64,000 nt of DNA, taken from the NCBI RefSeq assembly GCF_001905005.1, contig NZ_LWKZ01000025.1, positions 62,001 through 126,000 on the forward strand, written 5' to 3'. The notes beneath the pieces are model-generated. The model worked only from the letters and a program-made list of their open reading frames with translations. It was not told the origin of the DNA and did not search any database. The position numbers and the translations under genes are program-made. Shown here one piece after another: positions 1-8,909 of the stretch; the first letter of the stretch is position 1; every line of letters starts with the position of its first letter. The stretch is from Streptomyces sp. CB02923 (GTDB taxonomy: Bacteria; Actinomycetota; Actinomycetes; Streptomycetales; Streptomycetaceae).

Positions 1-405
1 CACGCCCACCGCGGAGCGGGCGTGTACGCCCTTGTCGCCCAGGACCTCGCCCAGCAGCTCGCTGGCGCCGTTGATGACGCCGGGCTGGCCGGTGAAGTCG
101 GGGGCCGAGGCGACGAAGCCGACGACCTTCACGACCCGCACGATCTTGTCGAGGTCGCCGATGACGGACTTCACGGCGGCCAGCGCGTTCAGCGCGCAGG
201 TCGCGGCCAGTTCCTTGGCCTGCTCCGGGCCGACCTCGGCGCCCACCTTGCCGGTGACCGGCAGCGAACCGTCCACCATCGGCAGCTGGCCGGAGGTGTG
301 GACGTACGCGCCCGTACGCACCGCGGGCTGGTACGAGGCCAGCGGCGGCACCACCTGGGGCAGCTTCAGGCCCAGCTCGGCGAGCCTGTCCTCCACCGCG
401 CTCAT
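1..405 (-). CDS. RidA/YjgF-like protein, C-terminus cut by the window edge
   Basis: The translation from the ATG at 405 begins MSAVEDRLAELGLKLPQ and continues with the RidA-type signatures YVHTSGQLPMVDG, GKVGAEVGPEQ and a run ending NALAAVKSVIGDLDKIV. RidA enzymes are small trimeric deaminases that hydrolyse reactive enamine/imine intermediates released by PLP enzymes in the cytosol. The 135 residues visible cover most of a normal domain (about 150 in this actinobacterial subgroup). The missing part is the C-terminus, which usually carries the conserved Arg/Glu region. Its start codon overlaps the stop of the small upstream gene as ATGA, so the two are probably co-translated. The family is clear from sequence; the substrate is not. 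Confidence 0.85.
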   Translation of the reverse strand, partial: MSAVEDRLAELGLKLPQVVPPLASYQPAVRTGAYVHTSGQLPMVDGSLPVTGKVGAEVGPEQAKELAATCALNALAAVKSVIGDLDKIVRVVKVVGFVASAPDFTGQPGVINGASELLGEVLGDKGVHARSAVGV

Positions 406-563
406 GCCTGCTTCTCCCGCTTCAGGTAGGCCACCAGCTGCTCGGGGTTGTTCGGCCCCGGCACGACCTGCACCAGCTCCCAGCCGTCCTCGCCCCAGGT
501 GTCCAGAATCTGCTTGGTCGCGTGCACGAGCAGCGGCACGGTCACGTATTCCCACTTGGTCAT
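402..563 (-). CDS. Small DUF4177-like protein
   Basis: A 53-residue protein starting MTKWEYVTVPLLVHATKQI, with the WEY...GWELVQV pattern typical of small DUF4177-type proteins (a beta-alpha-beta fold of unknown function). The ATG at 563 is chosen because upstream in-frame sequence is arginine/proline-rich with no family similarity. Its stop overlaps the start of the RidA-like gene by ATGA, which suggests translational coupling. This little protein commonly precedes the RidA-like gene in streptomycetes (family knowledge, not checked here). Function unknown. Confidence 0.8.
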   Translation of the reverse strand: MTKWEYVTVPLLVHATKQILDTWGEDGWELVQVVPGPNNPEQLVAYLKREKQA

Positions 564-711
564 GGGGCCGAGCGTAATGCCTGTGGCCACGGCATGCGGA
601 AGCGGCGGGGCCCCGCACCCACCGCGCACCGCGGCCGTTTCGCGCCCCCGGCGCACAACCTGACGCCGGTCCCGTGCGTAGCCCGCCCCCGGACTGGTTA
701 GGCTCCTTGGC

Positions 712-1707
712 GTGAGCAGGCTCCATGTCGTCAGCGGCAAGGGCGGTACCGGCAAGACCACGGTCGCCGCTGCCCTCGCCCTCGCCCTGGCCACCGAGGG
801 ACGGCGTACCCTCCTGGTCGAGGTCGAGGGCCGGCAGGGCATTGCCCAGGTGTTCGAGACCGAGGCGCTCCCGTACGAGGAGCGCAAGATCGCCGTTGCC
901 CCGGGCCCCGGAGGCGGGAGCGTGTACGCCCTCGCCATCGACGCCGAGCGGGCGCTCCTGGACTACCTCCAGATGTTCTACAAACTCGGCGGCGCCGGCC
1001 GGGCCCTGAAGAAGCTCGGCGCGATCGACTTCGCCACCACCATCGCGCCCGGACTGCGGGACGTCCTGCTGACGGGCAAGGCGTGCGAGGCGGTGCGCCG
1101 CAAGGACAAGAGCGGGCGGTTCGTCTACGACGCCGTCGTGATGGACGCCCCGCCCACCGGCCGCATCACCCGCTTCCTGAACGTCAACGACGAGGTCGCG
1201 GGCCTGGCGAAGATCGGCCCGATCCACAACCAGGCGCAGGCCGTGATGCGCGTCCTGAAGTCCCCGGAAACGGCCGTCCACCTGGTGACGCTGCTGGAGG
1301 AGATGCCCGTCCAGGAGACCGTGGACGGTGTCGCGGAGCTGCGCGCCGCCGGGCTGCCGGTCGGCGGCGTCGTGATCAACATGACCCGGCCCGAGGTGCT
1401 GGACACCGGCGAGGTCGACATCGCCGCCAACGGGGCACGCCGGGGCATCGCCGAGGCGCTGGCCGAGGCGGGCCTGCGCGGCGGCCGCCGTGGCGCGGCC
1501 GGTGTGACATGGGCCGACGGGCTCATCGACCCCCTCCTCGAAGAGGCCCGCGAGCACGCCCAGCGCGTCGACCTGGAGCGGACCGAGCACGCCGAGCTGG
1601 CCGGACTCGACCTGCCGACCTACGAGTTGGAGCTGCTCCCCGAGGGAGTGGACCTCGCCGGGCTGTACCGGCTCGCGCGAGACCTGCGGAAACAGGGGCC
1701 CATATGA
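712..1707 (+). CDS. ArsA/Get3-type ATPase, first of a tandem pair
   Basis: A 331-residue protein from a GTG start. The deviant Walker A loop GKGGTGKTT is at residues 9-17 and a switch motif VVMDAPPTGRITRFL sits near residues 143-157, as in SIMIBI-class ArsA/Get3/MinD ATPases. There are no arsenite transporter or ars regulator genes nearby, so an arsenic role is not supported. In actinomycetes this pair sits beside wblA and is not functionally settled. The stop codon overlaps the start of the second ATPase (ATGA at 1704-1707), indicating a translationally coupled heterodimer-like pair. The cytosolic location is inferred from the absence of a signal peptide or membrane segments. Confidence 0.88.
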   Translation: MSRLHVVSGKGGTGKTTVAAALALALATEGRRTLLVEVEGRQGIAQVFETEALPYEERKIAVAPGPGGGSVYALAIDAERALLDYLQMFYKLGGAGRALKKLGAIDFATTIAPGLRDVLLTGKACEAVRRKDKSGRFVYDAVVMDAPPTGRITRFLNVNDEVAGLAKIGPIHNQAQAVMRVLKSPETAVHLVTLLEEMPVQETVDGVAELRAAGLPVGGVVINMTRPEVLDTGEVDIAANGARRGIAEALAEAGLRGGRRGAAGVTWADGLIDPLLEEAREHAQRVDLERTEHAELAGLDLPTYELELLPEGVDLAGLYRLARDLRKQGPI

Positions 1708-3164
1708 CCGCGGACGCAAGCACCCCGGACGACAGCGCCGCGCCGTCCCGGCGCGCCGCACCGCCCGCCGCCGAGCACGGCGCGCTGGACTCCCCCGCCG
1801 CCCTCCTGGACATCGACCCGCTGCTCGACGACCCGCGCACCCGCATCGTCGTGTGCTGCGGCTCCGGCGGCGTCGGCAAGACCACGACCGCCGCGGCCCT
1901 CGGCGTACGCGCCGCCGAGCGCGGCCGCAAGGCCGTCGTCCTGACCATCGACCCGGCCCGCCGGCTGGCGCAGTCGATGGGCATCTCGGAACTGGACAAC
2001 GTCCCCCGCCGGGTCAAGGGCGTCGACGAGAGCGCGGGCGGCGAGCTGCACGCCATGATGCTGGACATGAAGCGCACCTTCGACGAGATCGTCGAAGGGC
2101 ACGCGGACGCCGAGCGGGCCCGCGCGATCCTGGAGAACCCCTTCTACCAGTCCCTGTCGGCCGGCTTCGCGGGCACGCAGGAGTACATGGCCATGGAGAA
2201 GCTGGGCCAGCTGCGCACCCGCGACGCGTGGGACCTGATCATCGTCGACACCCCGCCCAGCCGCTCCGCGCTGGACTTCCTGGACGCGCCCAAGCGCCTC
2301 GGGTCGTTCCTGGACGGCAAGTTCATCCGGCTGCTGATGGCACCCGCGAAGGCCGGCGGGCGGGCCGGCATGAAGTTCCTCAATGTCGGTATGTCGATGA
2401 TGACCGGCACCCTCAGCAAGATCATGGGCGGTCAGCTGCTGCGGGACGTGCAGACGTTCGCCGCCGCCATGGACACCATGTTCGGCGGCTTCCGTACGCG
2501 GGCGGACGCGACGTACCGGCTGCTCCAGGCGCCCGGCACCGCGTTCCTCGTCGTGGCGGCGCCGGAGCGGGACGCGCTGCGCGAGGCGGCGTACTTCGTC
2601 GAACGGCTGGCCGCCGAGCAGATGCCGCTGGCCGGACTCGTCCTGAACCGGGTGCACGGCAGCGGCGCCGCGCAGCTCAGCGCGGAACGGGCGCTGGCCG
2701 CCGCGGAGGCTCTCGTGGACCGGGACCGGGCCGCCTCCGAGGACGAAGGCGCCCCGGACGACGCGGCGGACGGGAGCCACACACCGCAGACCCCGGAGGC
2801 GTCCGGCGGCCGGTCCGAAAATCTTGTCGGCGACGGCATTGTGGATCTAGCAGACGGGAAGGCTGATTCTCGTACCGCCGACGGCCACTCCCCCGCCGCG
2901 GCGGACCCACGGACAACGGACGACACCCCGTCAGCAGCGCGGCTCGCCGCCGGACTGCTGCGGCTGCACGCCGAGCGTATGCACGTACTCGCACGCGAGC
3001 GGCGTACGCGTGACCGCTTCACCGCACTGCATCCCGAGGTCCCGGTGGCGCAGATCGCCGCGCTGCCCGGCGACGTGCACGACCTGGCGGGCCTGCGGAC
3101 CATCGGCGACCGCCTCGCCGCACAGGAGCGGGCACACGACGACGCTCACGGCGCCGAGGACTGA
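1704..3164 (+). CDS. ArsA/Get3-type ATPase, second of the pair, with low-complexity insert
   Basis: A 486-residue protein. The Walker A loop CGSGGVGKTT lies at residues 52-61 after a disordered Ala/Pro-rich N-terminus. Other ATPase signatures are VVLTIDPARRLAQSMG and LIIVDTPPSRSALDFL. It is longer than a typical ArsA half because about 90 residues rich in Asp, Ser, Glu and Pro interrupt the C-terminal part (roughly residues 335-430). The domain then resumes with AARLAAGLLRLHAERM. The insert contains an AT-richer stretch around 2815-2880, unlike the rest of the gene. It is coupled to the upstream ATPase by an ATGA overlap and converges on wblA. The partner and the reaction beyond ATP hydrolysis are unknown. 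Confidence 0.88.
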   Translation: MTADASTPDDSAAPSRRAAPPAAEHGALDSPAALLDIDPLLDDPRTRIVVCCGSGGVGKTTTAAALGVRAAERGRKAVVLTIDPARRLAQSMGISELDNVPRRVKGVDESAGGELHAMMLDMKRTFDEIVEGHADAERARAILENPFYQSLSAGFAGTQEYMAMEKLGQLRTRDAWDLIIVDTPPSRSALDFLDAPKRLGSFLDGKFIRLLMAPAKAGGRAGMKFLNVGMSMMTGTLSKIMGGQLLRDVQTFAAAMDTMFGGFRTRADATYRLLQAPGTAFLVVAAPERDALREAAYFVERLAAEQMPLAGLVLNRVHGSGAAQLSAERALAAAEALVDRDRAASEDEGAPDDAADGSHTPQTPEASGGRSENLVGDGIVDLADGKADSRTADGHSPAAADPRTTDDTPSAARLAAGLLRLHAERMHVLARERRTRDRFTALHPEVPVAQIAALPGDVHDLAGLRTIGDRLAAQERAHDDAHGAED

Positions 3165-3688
3165 CCGGGCAGGCCGAGGACCGATCGGGCGGAAAGCCGT
3201 CCCGGCCTGGACTGGCGTCCCGGCCTGGACTGGAGCGGGCGCAGACCCGTCCCGGCCGGGTCTGCACAGCCGTACAGGGCAGAGATGTACGGGCCAGCGG
3301 CCAAAGTGGTGCCGTATCGGCCAATGAGCGGCGCAGTATCGGCCAACATGCGGTCCGCACCGGGCCGGACGAAAAACCGGACCGACCCATGCCTGACCGC
3401 CGCAGGGGCCCGACGGGCCGGCATTCCTGCCCGTTCTCGCCTCTCGCGCCCTTCCACGCCTGCTCAAGCCTTCCCGGCGCCGGGGAGCCAGGCACCGGGC
3501 ACTTACCGCGCCGGGCACGCCCGTACGGGGGCACGGTCCATACGACCGCAGCCCGCAGCGGAAACGCCCACGGCCCGTACCGGGCCGCACGCCGACCACA
3601 CCGGCATACGTCCGTCCGCACGCCGACCACACCGGCCCGCGCCATGAGCCCGCGGACCGCCCGGCCTACGTCGGACGGCTGCTGCCGC
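3165..3688. other. Intergenic region between convergent ATPase and wblA genes
   Basis: No convincing gene. It holds short direct repeats: a 16-base unit beginning tcccggcctggactgg twice near 3199-3234, the string tatcggccaa twice between 3310 and 3350, and a perfect 19-base direct repeat at 3587-3605 and 3618-3636 separated by 12 bases. GC pressure leaves several open frames on both strands, but none has a ribosome binding site or family similarity. Confidence 0.5.
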
Positions 3689-4081
3689 CTAGCCGACCGC
3701 GGCGTATTCGTCGTACGTGCCGTCGTAACGGCTGCCGTACGCGTTGTCGTAGGTGTTCTCGTACGTCTCGTCGTCCTCACAGTCCACGGGCAGGATGCCG
3801 GTGCTGCGCTCGTATTCCGTACGCGCCGTCTCCAACAGCCGCCGCCACGAGGTGACGGTCGGGCGGCGGCGCAGCAGCGCCCTCCGCTCGCGCTCGGTCA
3901 TGCCGCCCCAGACTCCGAACTCCACGCGGTTGTCCAGGGCGTCGGCCAGGCACTCCGTCCGCACCGGACATCCGGTGCAGACCGCCTTGGCCCGGTTCTG
4001 GGCCGCGCCCTGAACGAACAGCTCGTCCGGATCGGTGGTGCGGCAGGCTGCCTGTGTACTCCAGTCGGTTACCCAGCTCAT
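3689..4081 (-). CDS. wblA: WhiB-like iron-sulfur regulator WblA
   Basis: A 130-residue protein starting MSWVTDWSTQAACR. The four cluster-binding cysteines appear as C13 and then C...CTGCPVRTEC, followed by the WhiB turn GVWGGMTERERRALLRR and a basic C-terminal DNA-binding stretch. This closely matches streptomycete WblA, a regulator that represses antibiotic production and promotes the switch to aerial-hypha sporulation. The ATG at 4081 has GGAGAGGA about 10 bases upstream, so it is preferred over an upstream in-frame ATG. The protein ends in an unusual tail of about 30 residues rich in Asp, Glu and Tyr (DDETYENTYDNAYGSRYDG), longer than in the family members I recall. The position next to ArsA-type ATPases and a PBP is the usual one. 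Confidence 0.93.
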   Translation of the reverse strand: MSWVTDWSTQAACRTTDPDELFVQGAAQNRAKAVCTGCPVRTECLADALDNRVEFGVWGGMTERERRALLRRRPTVTSWRRLLETARTEYERSTGILPVDCEDDETYENTYDNAYGSRYDGTYDEYAAVG

Positions 4082-4681
4082 GCTGGCGCCGTCCTCTCCC
4101 GAATCGAGGCTCCCCCACGGCGGCAAGCGGCATATTCACCGTTGCCAGTTGAGGACGTTACGGAAGGCGAGCAGGGCGCAACACCCCCTTCGGGCCCAAT
4201 CTTGAATGGCCCGAACGGACTATGCGTATGCGGCAGATCACCCAACGGAGTGAGCCGAAGGCATACGCCACGTTCCCGGCACCATGGGGCAGTTCGCCAA
4301 TGCCACAAAGGGTTTCCGGCGACACATGCGGACGTACGGGGCGCATTCCGCGCGCAAAGGCGGGGTTGACGAACCGGCGTGATCCCTCTGCAGCGCCGGA
4401 CGGGATCAGGTTAAACGAACAGATGCGCCCCTGTCCGGCGATTGAGAACGTAGCTACATCGTGAAGTCGCACCGGCCGCCGTCGAAGAACCGGCACATCC
4501 GGGGCCGCCCCAACGGTCCCCGCAGCAGGCCCATCGGAGCAGGTCGGCAGGGCCCGGCCCGGCCAGCCGACAGGCCGCACGTCCGGACCCCTGGCTGCCG
4601 ACCGCCACGTGAACGTCCCGGACGTTCCGGCCGAGCCCCGCTCCTTCAGGGCGCCGCATACGAGGGCATAAGCTGCCCCCC
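4082..4681. promoter_or_regulatory. Long divergent upstream region of wblA and the PBP gene
   Basis: Six hundred bases without a convincing gene separate the divergent starts of wblA and the penicillin-binding protein. The region is less GC-biased than its surroundings around 4200-4460, as expected for a complex developmental promoter. wblA is known in Streptomyces to be controlled by several developmental regulators, but I do not identify their boxes with confidence. An inverted repeat ggGCC...GGCcc flanks an AT-rich core near 4194-4215, and a perfect 7-bp inverted repeat lies at 4611-4627. Confidence 0.5.
4611..4627. promoter_or_regulatory. Perfect inverted repeat gaacgtc-ccg-gacgttc upstream of the PBP gene
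   Basis: The two 7-base arms are exact reverse complements with a 3-base spacer, ending 54 bases before the PBP start codon. The position fits an operator for an unidentified dimeric regulator. No regulator is assigned. Confidence 0.45.
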
Positions 4682-6880
4682 ATGGGTAAGAAGCGCGACG
4701 GCGGGGGTCTGACCAAGACCCAGCAGGCCGCTAAATTCCTGGGTGTCAGCGTCCTGGCCGGTGCGGTGCTGGCGGGCCTGGCCCTCCCCGCCGCCGGCGC
4801 GCTGGGCCTCGCGGCCAAGGGATCGGTCGAGGGTTTCGACGAGATCCCCGCCAACCTCAAGACTCCGCCGCTGAGCCAGCGGACCACCATCCTCGACGCG
4901 AACGGCGGCGAGATCGCCAAGGTCTACTCGCGTGACCGCACCGTGGTCGACCTCAAGGACATGTCGCCGTACGTGCAGAAGGCGATCGTCGCCATCGAGG
5001 ACGCACGTTTCTACCAGCACGGCGCGATCGACCTGAAGGGCATCCTGCGCGCGATCAACAAGAACGCGCGGTCCGGCGGCGTCTCCGAGGGCGCCTCGAC
5101 GCTGACGCAGCAGTATGTGAAGAACGTCTTCGTCGAGGAGGCCGGCGACGACCCGGACAAGGTCGCCCAGGTCACCAAGCAGACCATCGGCCGCAAGGTC
5201 AAGGAGCTGAAGTACGCGATCCAGGTCGAGGAGGAGCTGGGCAAGCAGAAGATCCTGCAGAACTACCTGAACATCACCTTCTTCGGGCAGCAGGCGTACG
5301 GCGTCGAAGCGGCCGCCCAGCGGTACTTCAGCAAGCACGCCAAGGACCTGACCCTGGACGAGTCCGCGCTGCTGGCGGGCATCGTGCAGTCGCCGAGCCG
5401 GTACGACCCGGTCAACGACCCCAAGGAGGCCGCCCGGCGCCGTAACACCGTGCTCCAGCGGATGGCCGACACGAAGGCCGTCACACAGGCCCAGGCCGAC
5501 GCCGCCGCCAGGAAGCCGATCAAGCTGGACGTCAGCCGGCCCAAGAACGGCTGCATCACGGCGGGTTCGGGCGCCGGTTTCTTCTGCGACTACGTACGCG
5601 AGGTCCTGCTGAACGACCCGGCGTTCGGCAAGAGCCGCAAGGAACGCGGCAAGCGCTGGAACCAGGGCGGCCTGACGATCCGTACGACACTCGACCCGCA
5701 GACCCAGAAGTCGATCCAGTCGGCGGTGAGCAGCCAGGTCCGCGAGAGTGACCCGGTCGCGGGCGCGGCGGCGATCGTCCAGCCCGGCACCGGCAAGATC
5801 CTGGGCATGGGCCAGTCACGGCCGTACGGCTTCGGCACCAACCAGACCCAGATGAACCTGTCCGTCGACCAGAAGATGGGCGGCGGCGCGGGCTACCAGC
5901 CCGGATCGACGTTCAAGCCGGTGATCGCGGCGGCGGCCCTGGAAGCGGGCAAGAACCCGGACCAGGTGTACTCCTCGCCGTACAAGATGCCCTACCCGAG
6001 CCCGGTCACCACCTGCGACGGGCAGTGGCGCGGCACCGACATGGTGCAGAACGAGAACACCACGGAGGTCGGCCCGTACGGCATGAAGGAGGCGACCGCG
6101 AAGTCGGTCAACACCTACTTCGTCCAGCTGATCAGCGACATCGGGATCTGCCCGGTCACCAAGATGGCCGCCAAGATGGGCGTCGAGCGGGCCAACGGAA
6201 ACCCGCTGGAGCAGAAGCCCGCCATCGCGCTCGGCTCCCCCGAGATGTCCCCGCTGACCATGGCCAACGCGTACGCCACCTTCGCCAACGCGGGCGTCTA
6301 CTGCTCGCCGGTCGCCATCGAGTCGATCAAGGACTCCGCCGGCAAGGCGCTGACCGTGCCGAAGACCAGCTGCCGACGTGCGATGTCGGAGCAGACCTCC
6401 AAGACCATCAACGCGCTGCTCAAGGGCGTCGTCGAGGACGGTACGGGCAAGCAGGCCGGGCTCCAGGGCCGGGACAGCGCGGGCAAGACCGGTACCAGCG
6501 ACAGCCGGTACGCCGCCTGGTTCACCGGCTACACCCCGAACATGGCCGGTGCGGTGTGGGTGGGTGACCCGGCTCACAAGCGCCAGATGTTCGACATCAG
6601 CATCGGCGGCACCTTCCACGACAAGGTGTTCGGCGGGGACACCCCGGGCCCGATCTGGCGCGAGGCGATGTCGGGCGCGCTGAACGGCAGGCCCGCCCCG
6701 GCACTGCCCACCGTCCCGCTCGGCGACTCCGGCAAGGCCAAGGACGACGGCAAGGGCGGCGGCGGCCGGCACGACCGGCCCGGCGGCGGAGGCGGCCACG
6801 GCGGCGGCCACGACGACAAGCCGGGTGGCGGCTGGGAGATCCCCGGCTTCCCCAACCTCTTCGGAGGCACCGGCGGCTGA
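4682..6880 (+). CDS. Class A penicillin-binding protein (transglycosylase/transpeptidase)
   Basis: A 732-residue bifunctional cell-wall synthase. A short cytoplasmic tail is followed by a membrane anchor around residues 20-45. The glycosyltransferase-51 domain shows IEDARFYQHGAIDLKGI with catalytic Glu106, and EGASTLTQQYVKN at 136-148. The transpeptidase domain has the nucleophile motif STFK (Ser409, Lys412), SVN at 475-477 and KTGT from Lys602. It polymerises lipid II glycan and cross-links peptides outside the membrane. The C-terminus is a Gly/Asp/His-rich tail of about 60 residues, probably disordered. A strong terminator follows at 6905-6940. The gene is divergent from wblA, a conserved arrangement in streptomycetes. 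Confidence 0.95.
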   Translation: MGKKRDGGGLTKTQQAAKFLGVSVLAGAVLAGLALPAAGALGLAAKGSVEGFDEIPANLKTPPLSQRTTILDANGGEIAKVYSRDRTVVDLKDMSPYVQKAIVAIEDARFYQHGAIDLKGILRAINKNARSGGVSEGASTLTQQYVKNVFVEEAGDDPDKVAQVTKQTIGRKVKELKYAIQVEEELGKQKILQNYLNITFFGQQAYGVEAAAQRYFSKHAKDLTLDESALLAGIVQSPSRYDPVNDPKEAARRRNTVLQRMADTKAVTQAQADAAARKPIKLDVSRPKNGCITAGSGAGFFCDYVREVLLNDPAFGKSRKERGKRWNQGGLTIRTTLDPQTQKSIQSAVSSQVRESDPVAGAAAIVQPGTGKILGMGQSRPYGFGTNQTQMNLSVDQKMGGGAGYQPGSTFKPVIAAAALEAGKNPDQVYSSPYKMPYPSPVTTCDGQWRGTDMVQNENTTEVGPYGMKEATAKSVNTYFVQLISDIGICPVTKMAAKMGVERANGNPLEQKPAIALGSPEMSPLTMANAYATFANAGVYCSPVAIESIKDSAGKALTVPKTSCRRAMSEQTSKTINALLKGVVEDGTGKQAGLQGRDSAGKTGTSDSRYAAWFTGYTPNMAGAVWVGDPAHKRQMFDISIGGTFHDKVFGGDTPGPIWREAMSGALNGRPAPALPTVPLGDSGKAKDDGKGGGGRHDRPGGGGGHGGGHDDKPGGGWEIPGFPNLFGGTGG

Positions 6881-6904
6881 CACGGCCCCCGGCCAGGACG
6901 CCGG

Positions 6905-6940
6905 AAGGGGCGCTCCCACCACCTGGTGGGAGCGCCCCTT
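6905..6940 (+). terminator. Intrinsic terminator after the PBP gene
   Basis: Perfect 17-bp inverted repeat (6905-6921 and 6924-6940) with a 2-base loop, followed by a short T-containing tract, 25 bases after the PBP stop. Confidence 0.85.
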
Positions 6941-6956
6941 TCCGTTCTTCCGGCCT

Positions 6957-7040
6957 GCCTCAGACGGCGGGTTTCCCGCTCGGCTCGGCCGGCGGGTTTC
7001 CCGGTTGCCTCAGGCCGCGGGTTTCCCGCTTGCCTCAGCT
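6957..7040. repeat. Three degenerate tandem copies of a 25-26 bp unit
   Basis: The core gcgggtttcccg recurs three times, each followed by a variant of gcttgcctcagg, between the PBP terminator and the YqeY stop. No function is visible. Confidence 0.7.
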
Positions 7041-7053
7041 CGCGAGCGGCCTC

Positions 7054-7518
7054 TCAGCCCGCGAGCAGCTTCTTGACCACCGCGGCCACCCGGCCGCCCT
7101 CGGCCCGGCCCGCGATCTTCGGGTTCACGATCTTCATGACGGCGCCCATGGCGCGCGGCCCCTCGGCGCCGCTGCCCTTCGCCTCCGCCACGGCCTCGGC
7201 GACGATGTTCTCCAGCTCCTCGTCCGAGAGCGGCTTCGGCAGGTACTCGGCGAGCACCTCGCCCTCCGCGCGCTCCCGCTCCGCCGACTCGGCGCGGCCG
7301 CCCTTGTCGAACGCCTCGGCGGCCTCCCGGCGCTTCTTCGCCTCCCGCGCGACGATCTTCTCGACCTCGGCGTCCGACAGCTCGCGCGCCGCGGTGCCCG
7401 CGACCTCCTCCTTCTGGACGGCGGTCAGGGTGAGGCGGAGGGTGGAAGAGCGCAGCTCGTCACGGGCCTTGATGGCCGTGGTGAGGTCGTCCTGCAGCTT
7501 CGACTTGAGCGTGGTCAT
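7054..7518 (-). CDS. GatB/YqeY domain protein
   Basis: A 154-residue protein starting MTTLKSKLQDDLTTAIKARD. It carries the YqeY pattern (LRLTLTAVQKEEV, EVLAEYLPKPLSDEEL, GAVMKIVNPKIAGRAEGGRV), equivalent to the C-terminal helical domain of GatB. YqeY proteins are free-standing, presumably tRNA- or amidotransferase-linked domains whose exact role is uncertain. The ATG at 7518 is chosen because the longer frame upstream has no similarity. It is divergent from the metallophosphoesterase gene with about 157 bases between starts. Confidence 0.92.
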   Translation of the reverse strand: MTTLKSKLQDDLTTAIKARDELRSSTLRLTLTAVQKEEVAGTAARELSDAEVEKIVAREAKKRREAAEAFDKGGRAESAERERAEGEVLAEYLPKPLSDEELENIVAEAVAEAKGSGAEGPRAMGAVMKIVNPKIAGRAEGGRVAAVVKKLLAG

Positions 7519-7675
7519 GACGTCGAGTATGCCCGTACGCGGCGCCCGACGCTCCACCATTACGTACCGGCAGGGAGCCGGCGGCCTCCTGCCGGTACGC
7601 GGACGTACCCCCGTCGGCCCGCCTGCCGATACGCCGATGGGCAGCACCCCCGCCCCCTCTGCCACGATGGGAACC

Positions 7676-8614
7676 ATGCGCGCCCGTTACGGAGTCCCCC
7701 TGTCCATCGCCGCGGTTGGTGCGGCGGGCCTGGCCTACGCCGCCGGATTCGAAGTCCGCTCCTTCAGACTGCGCCGGGTCACCGTGCCCGTACTGCCGCC
7801 CGGCATGCGGCCCTTGCGCGTCCTGCAGGTCTCCGACATCCACATGGTCGGCGGCCAGCGCAAGAAGCAGCGCTGGCTCCAGTCGCTGGCCGGGCTGCGG
7901 CCCGACTTCGTCATCAACACGGGCGACAACCTCTCCGACCCCGAGGGCATCCCGGAAACGCTGGACGCGCTCGGCCCGCTCATGGAGTTCCCCGGCGCGT
8001 ACGTCTTCGGCTCCAACGACTACTACGGCCCGAAGCTGCGCAACCCCGCCCGCTACCTGATCGAAAAGACCCAGAAGCGCCACGGCCTGAACGGCAACCC
8101 GCCCGCCGTCGGCGTCGTCCACAACCCGTGGGAAGACCTGCGCGACGCCTTCGACACGGCCGGCTGGATCAACCTCTCCAACACCCGCGGCCGGCTGAAG
8201 CTCGACGGCTCGGCCGGCGGCTTCGAGATCGCGCTGACCGGCCTGGACGACCCGCACATCAAGCGGGACCGCTACGCCCAGGTCGCCGGCGGCCCGGAGC
8301 CCGACGCCGACCTCTCCCTGGCCGTCGTCCACGCCCCCTACCTGCGCTGCCTGGACGCCTTCACCGCCGACGGCTACCCGCTGATCCTGGCCGGCCACAC
8401 GCACGGCGGCCAGCTCTGCATCCCCTTCTACGGCGCCCTGGTCACCAACTGCGACATCGACCCGGAACGGGTCAAGGGCCTGTCCACGCACACCGCGGGC
8501 GACCACACCTCCTTCCTCCACGTCTCCGCGGGCTGCGGCACCAACCGCTACACGCCGGTCCGCTTCGCCTGCCCTCCGGAAGCGACCCTGCTCACACTGA
8601 CGGCCCGGGACTGA
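7676..8614 (+). CDS. Metallophosphoesterase
   Basis: A 312-residue protein with an N-terminal hydrophobic segment (about residues 6-24) that may anchor it in the membrane. The calcineurin-like motifs are in order: VSDIHMVG, NTGDNLSD, GSNDYYG (in place of GNHD), and AGHTHGGQLCIP. These ligate a dinuclear metal centre in YkuE/Icc-type phosphoesterases. The GNHD motif reads GSND, so the usual catalytic His is replaced by Asn-Asp, which is frequent in this actinobacterial subgroup as I recall. The start is taken at the ATG at 7676; an ATG three codons upstream (7667) is equally possible. The substrate is unknown. Confidence 0.9.
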   Translation: MRARYGVPLSIAAVGAAGLAYAAGFEVRSFRLRRVTVPVLPPGMRPLRVLQVSDIHMVGGQRKKQRWLQSLAGLRPDFVINTGDNLSDPEGIPETLDALGPLMEFPGAYVFGSNDYYGPKLRNPARYLIEKTQKRHGLNGNPPAVGVVHNPWEDLRDAFDTAGWINLSNTRGRLKLDGSAGGFEIALTGLDDPHIKRDRYAQVAGGPEPDADLSLAVVHAPYLRCLDAFTADGYPLILAGHTHGGQLCIPFYGALVTNCDIDPERVKGLSTHTAGDHTSFLHVSAGCGTNRYTPVRFACPPEATLLTLTARD

Positions 8615-8639
8615 GGACGAACAGACCACGGCTTCACCT

Positions 8640-8815
8640 GGCCAGGCTCCCCCGGCCCTGACTCAGACCTGGCCAGGCTCTGCCTCAGACCTGCCTCAGC
8701 TCTGCCTCAGACCTGGCCGGGCTCCACCCCGGCCCTGTCTCGGCTCCACCCCGGCCCTGCCCCGGCCCCGCCTCGGCCGTACCCCGGCCCTGCCCCGGGC
8801 CGGGGTCAGGAGCAC
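8640..8815. repeat. Degenerate short tandem repeats between genes
   Basis: The motifs gcctcagacctggcc and ggctccaccccggccctg recur with slippage across the gap between the phosphoesterase and the next gene. The stretch ends in ccccgggccgggg, which can form a hairpin. There is no coding signal. The 8615-8909 gap contains nothing else I can assign. Confidence 0.6.
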
Positions 8816-8909
8816 GCCCACCCGGAACGAAGCCCCCCTCTTCACTCTCCCTCCCCCCGATTCGCACACACGCTCCGCATCACCCCCCGCTCCCGTCTAG
8901 CGTGGGGGG

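Noticed and set aside
712..3164. Arsenite efflux ATPases.
   Set aside because: No arsB/acr3, arsR or arsC nearby, and the context with wblA fits the Get3-like pair of unknown role.
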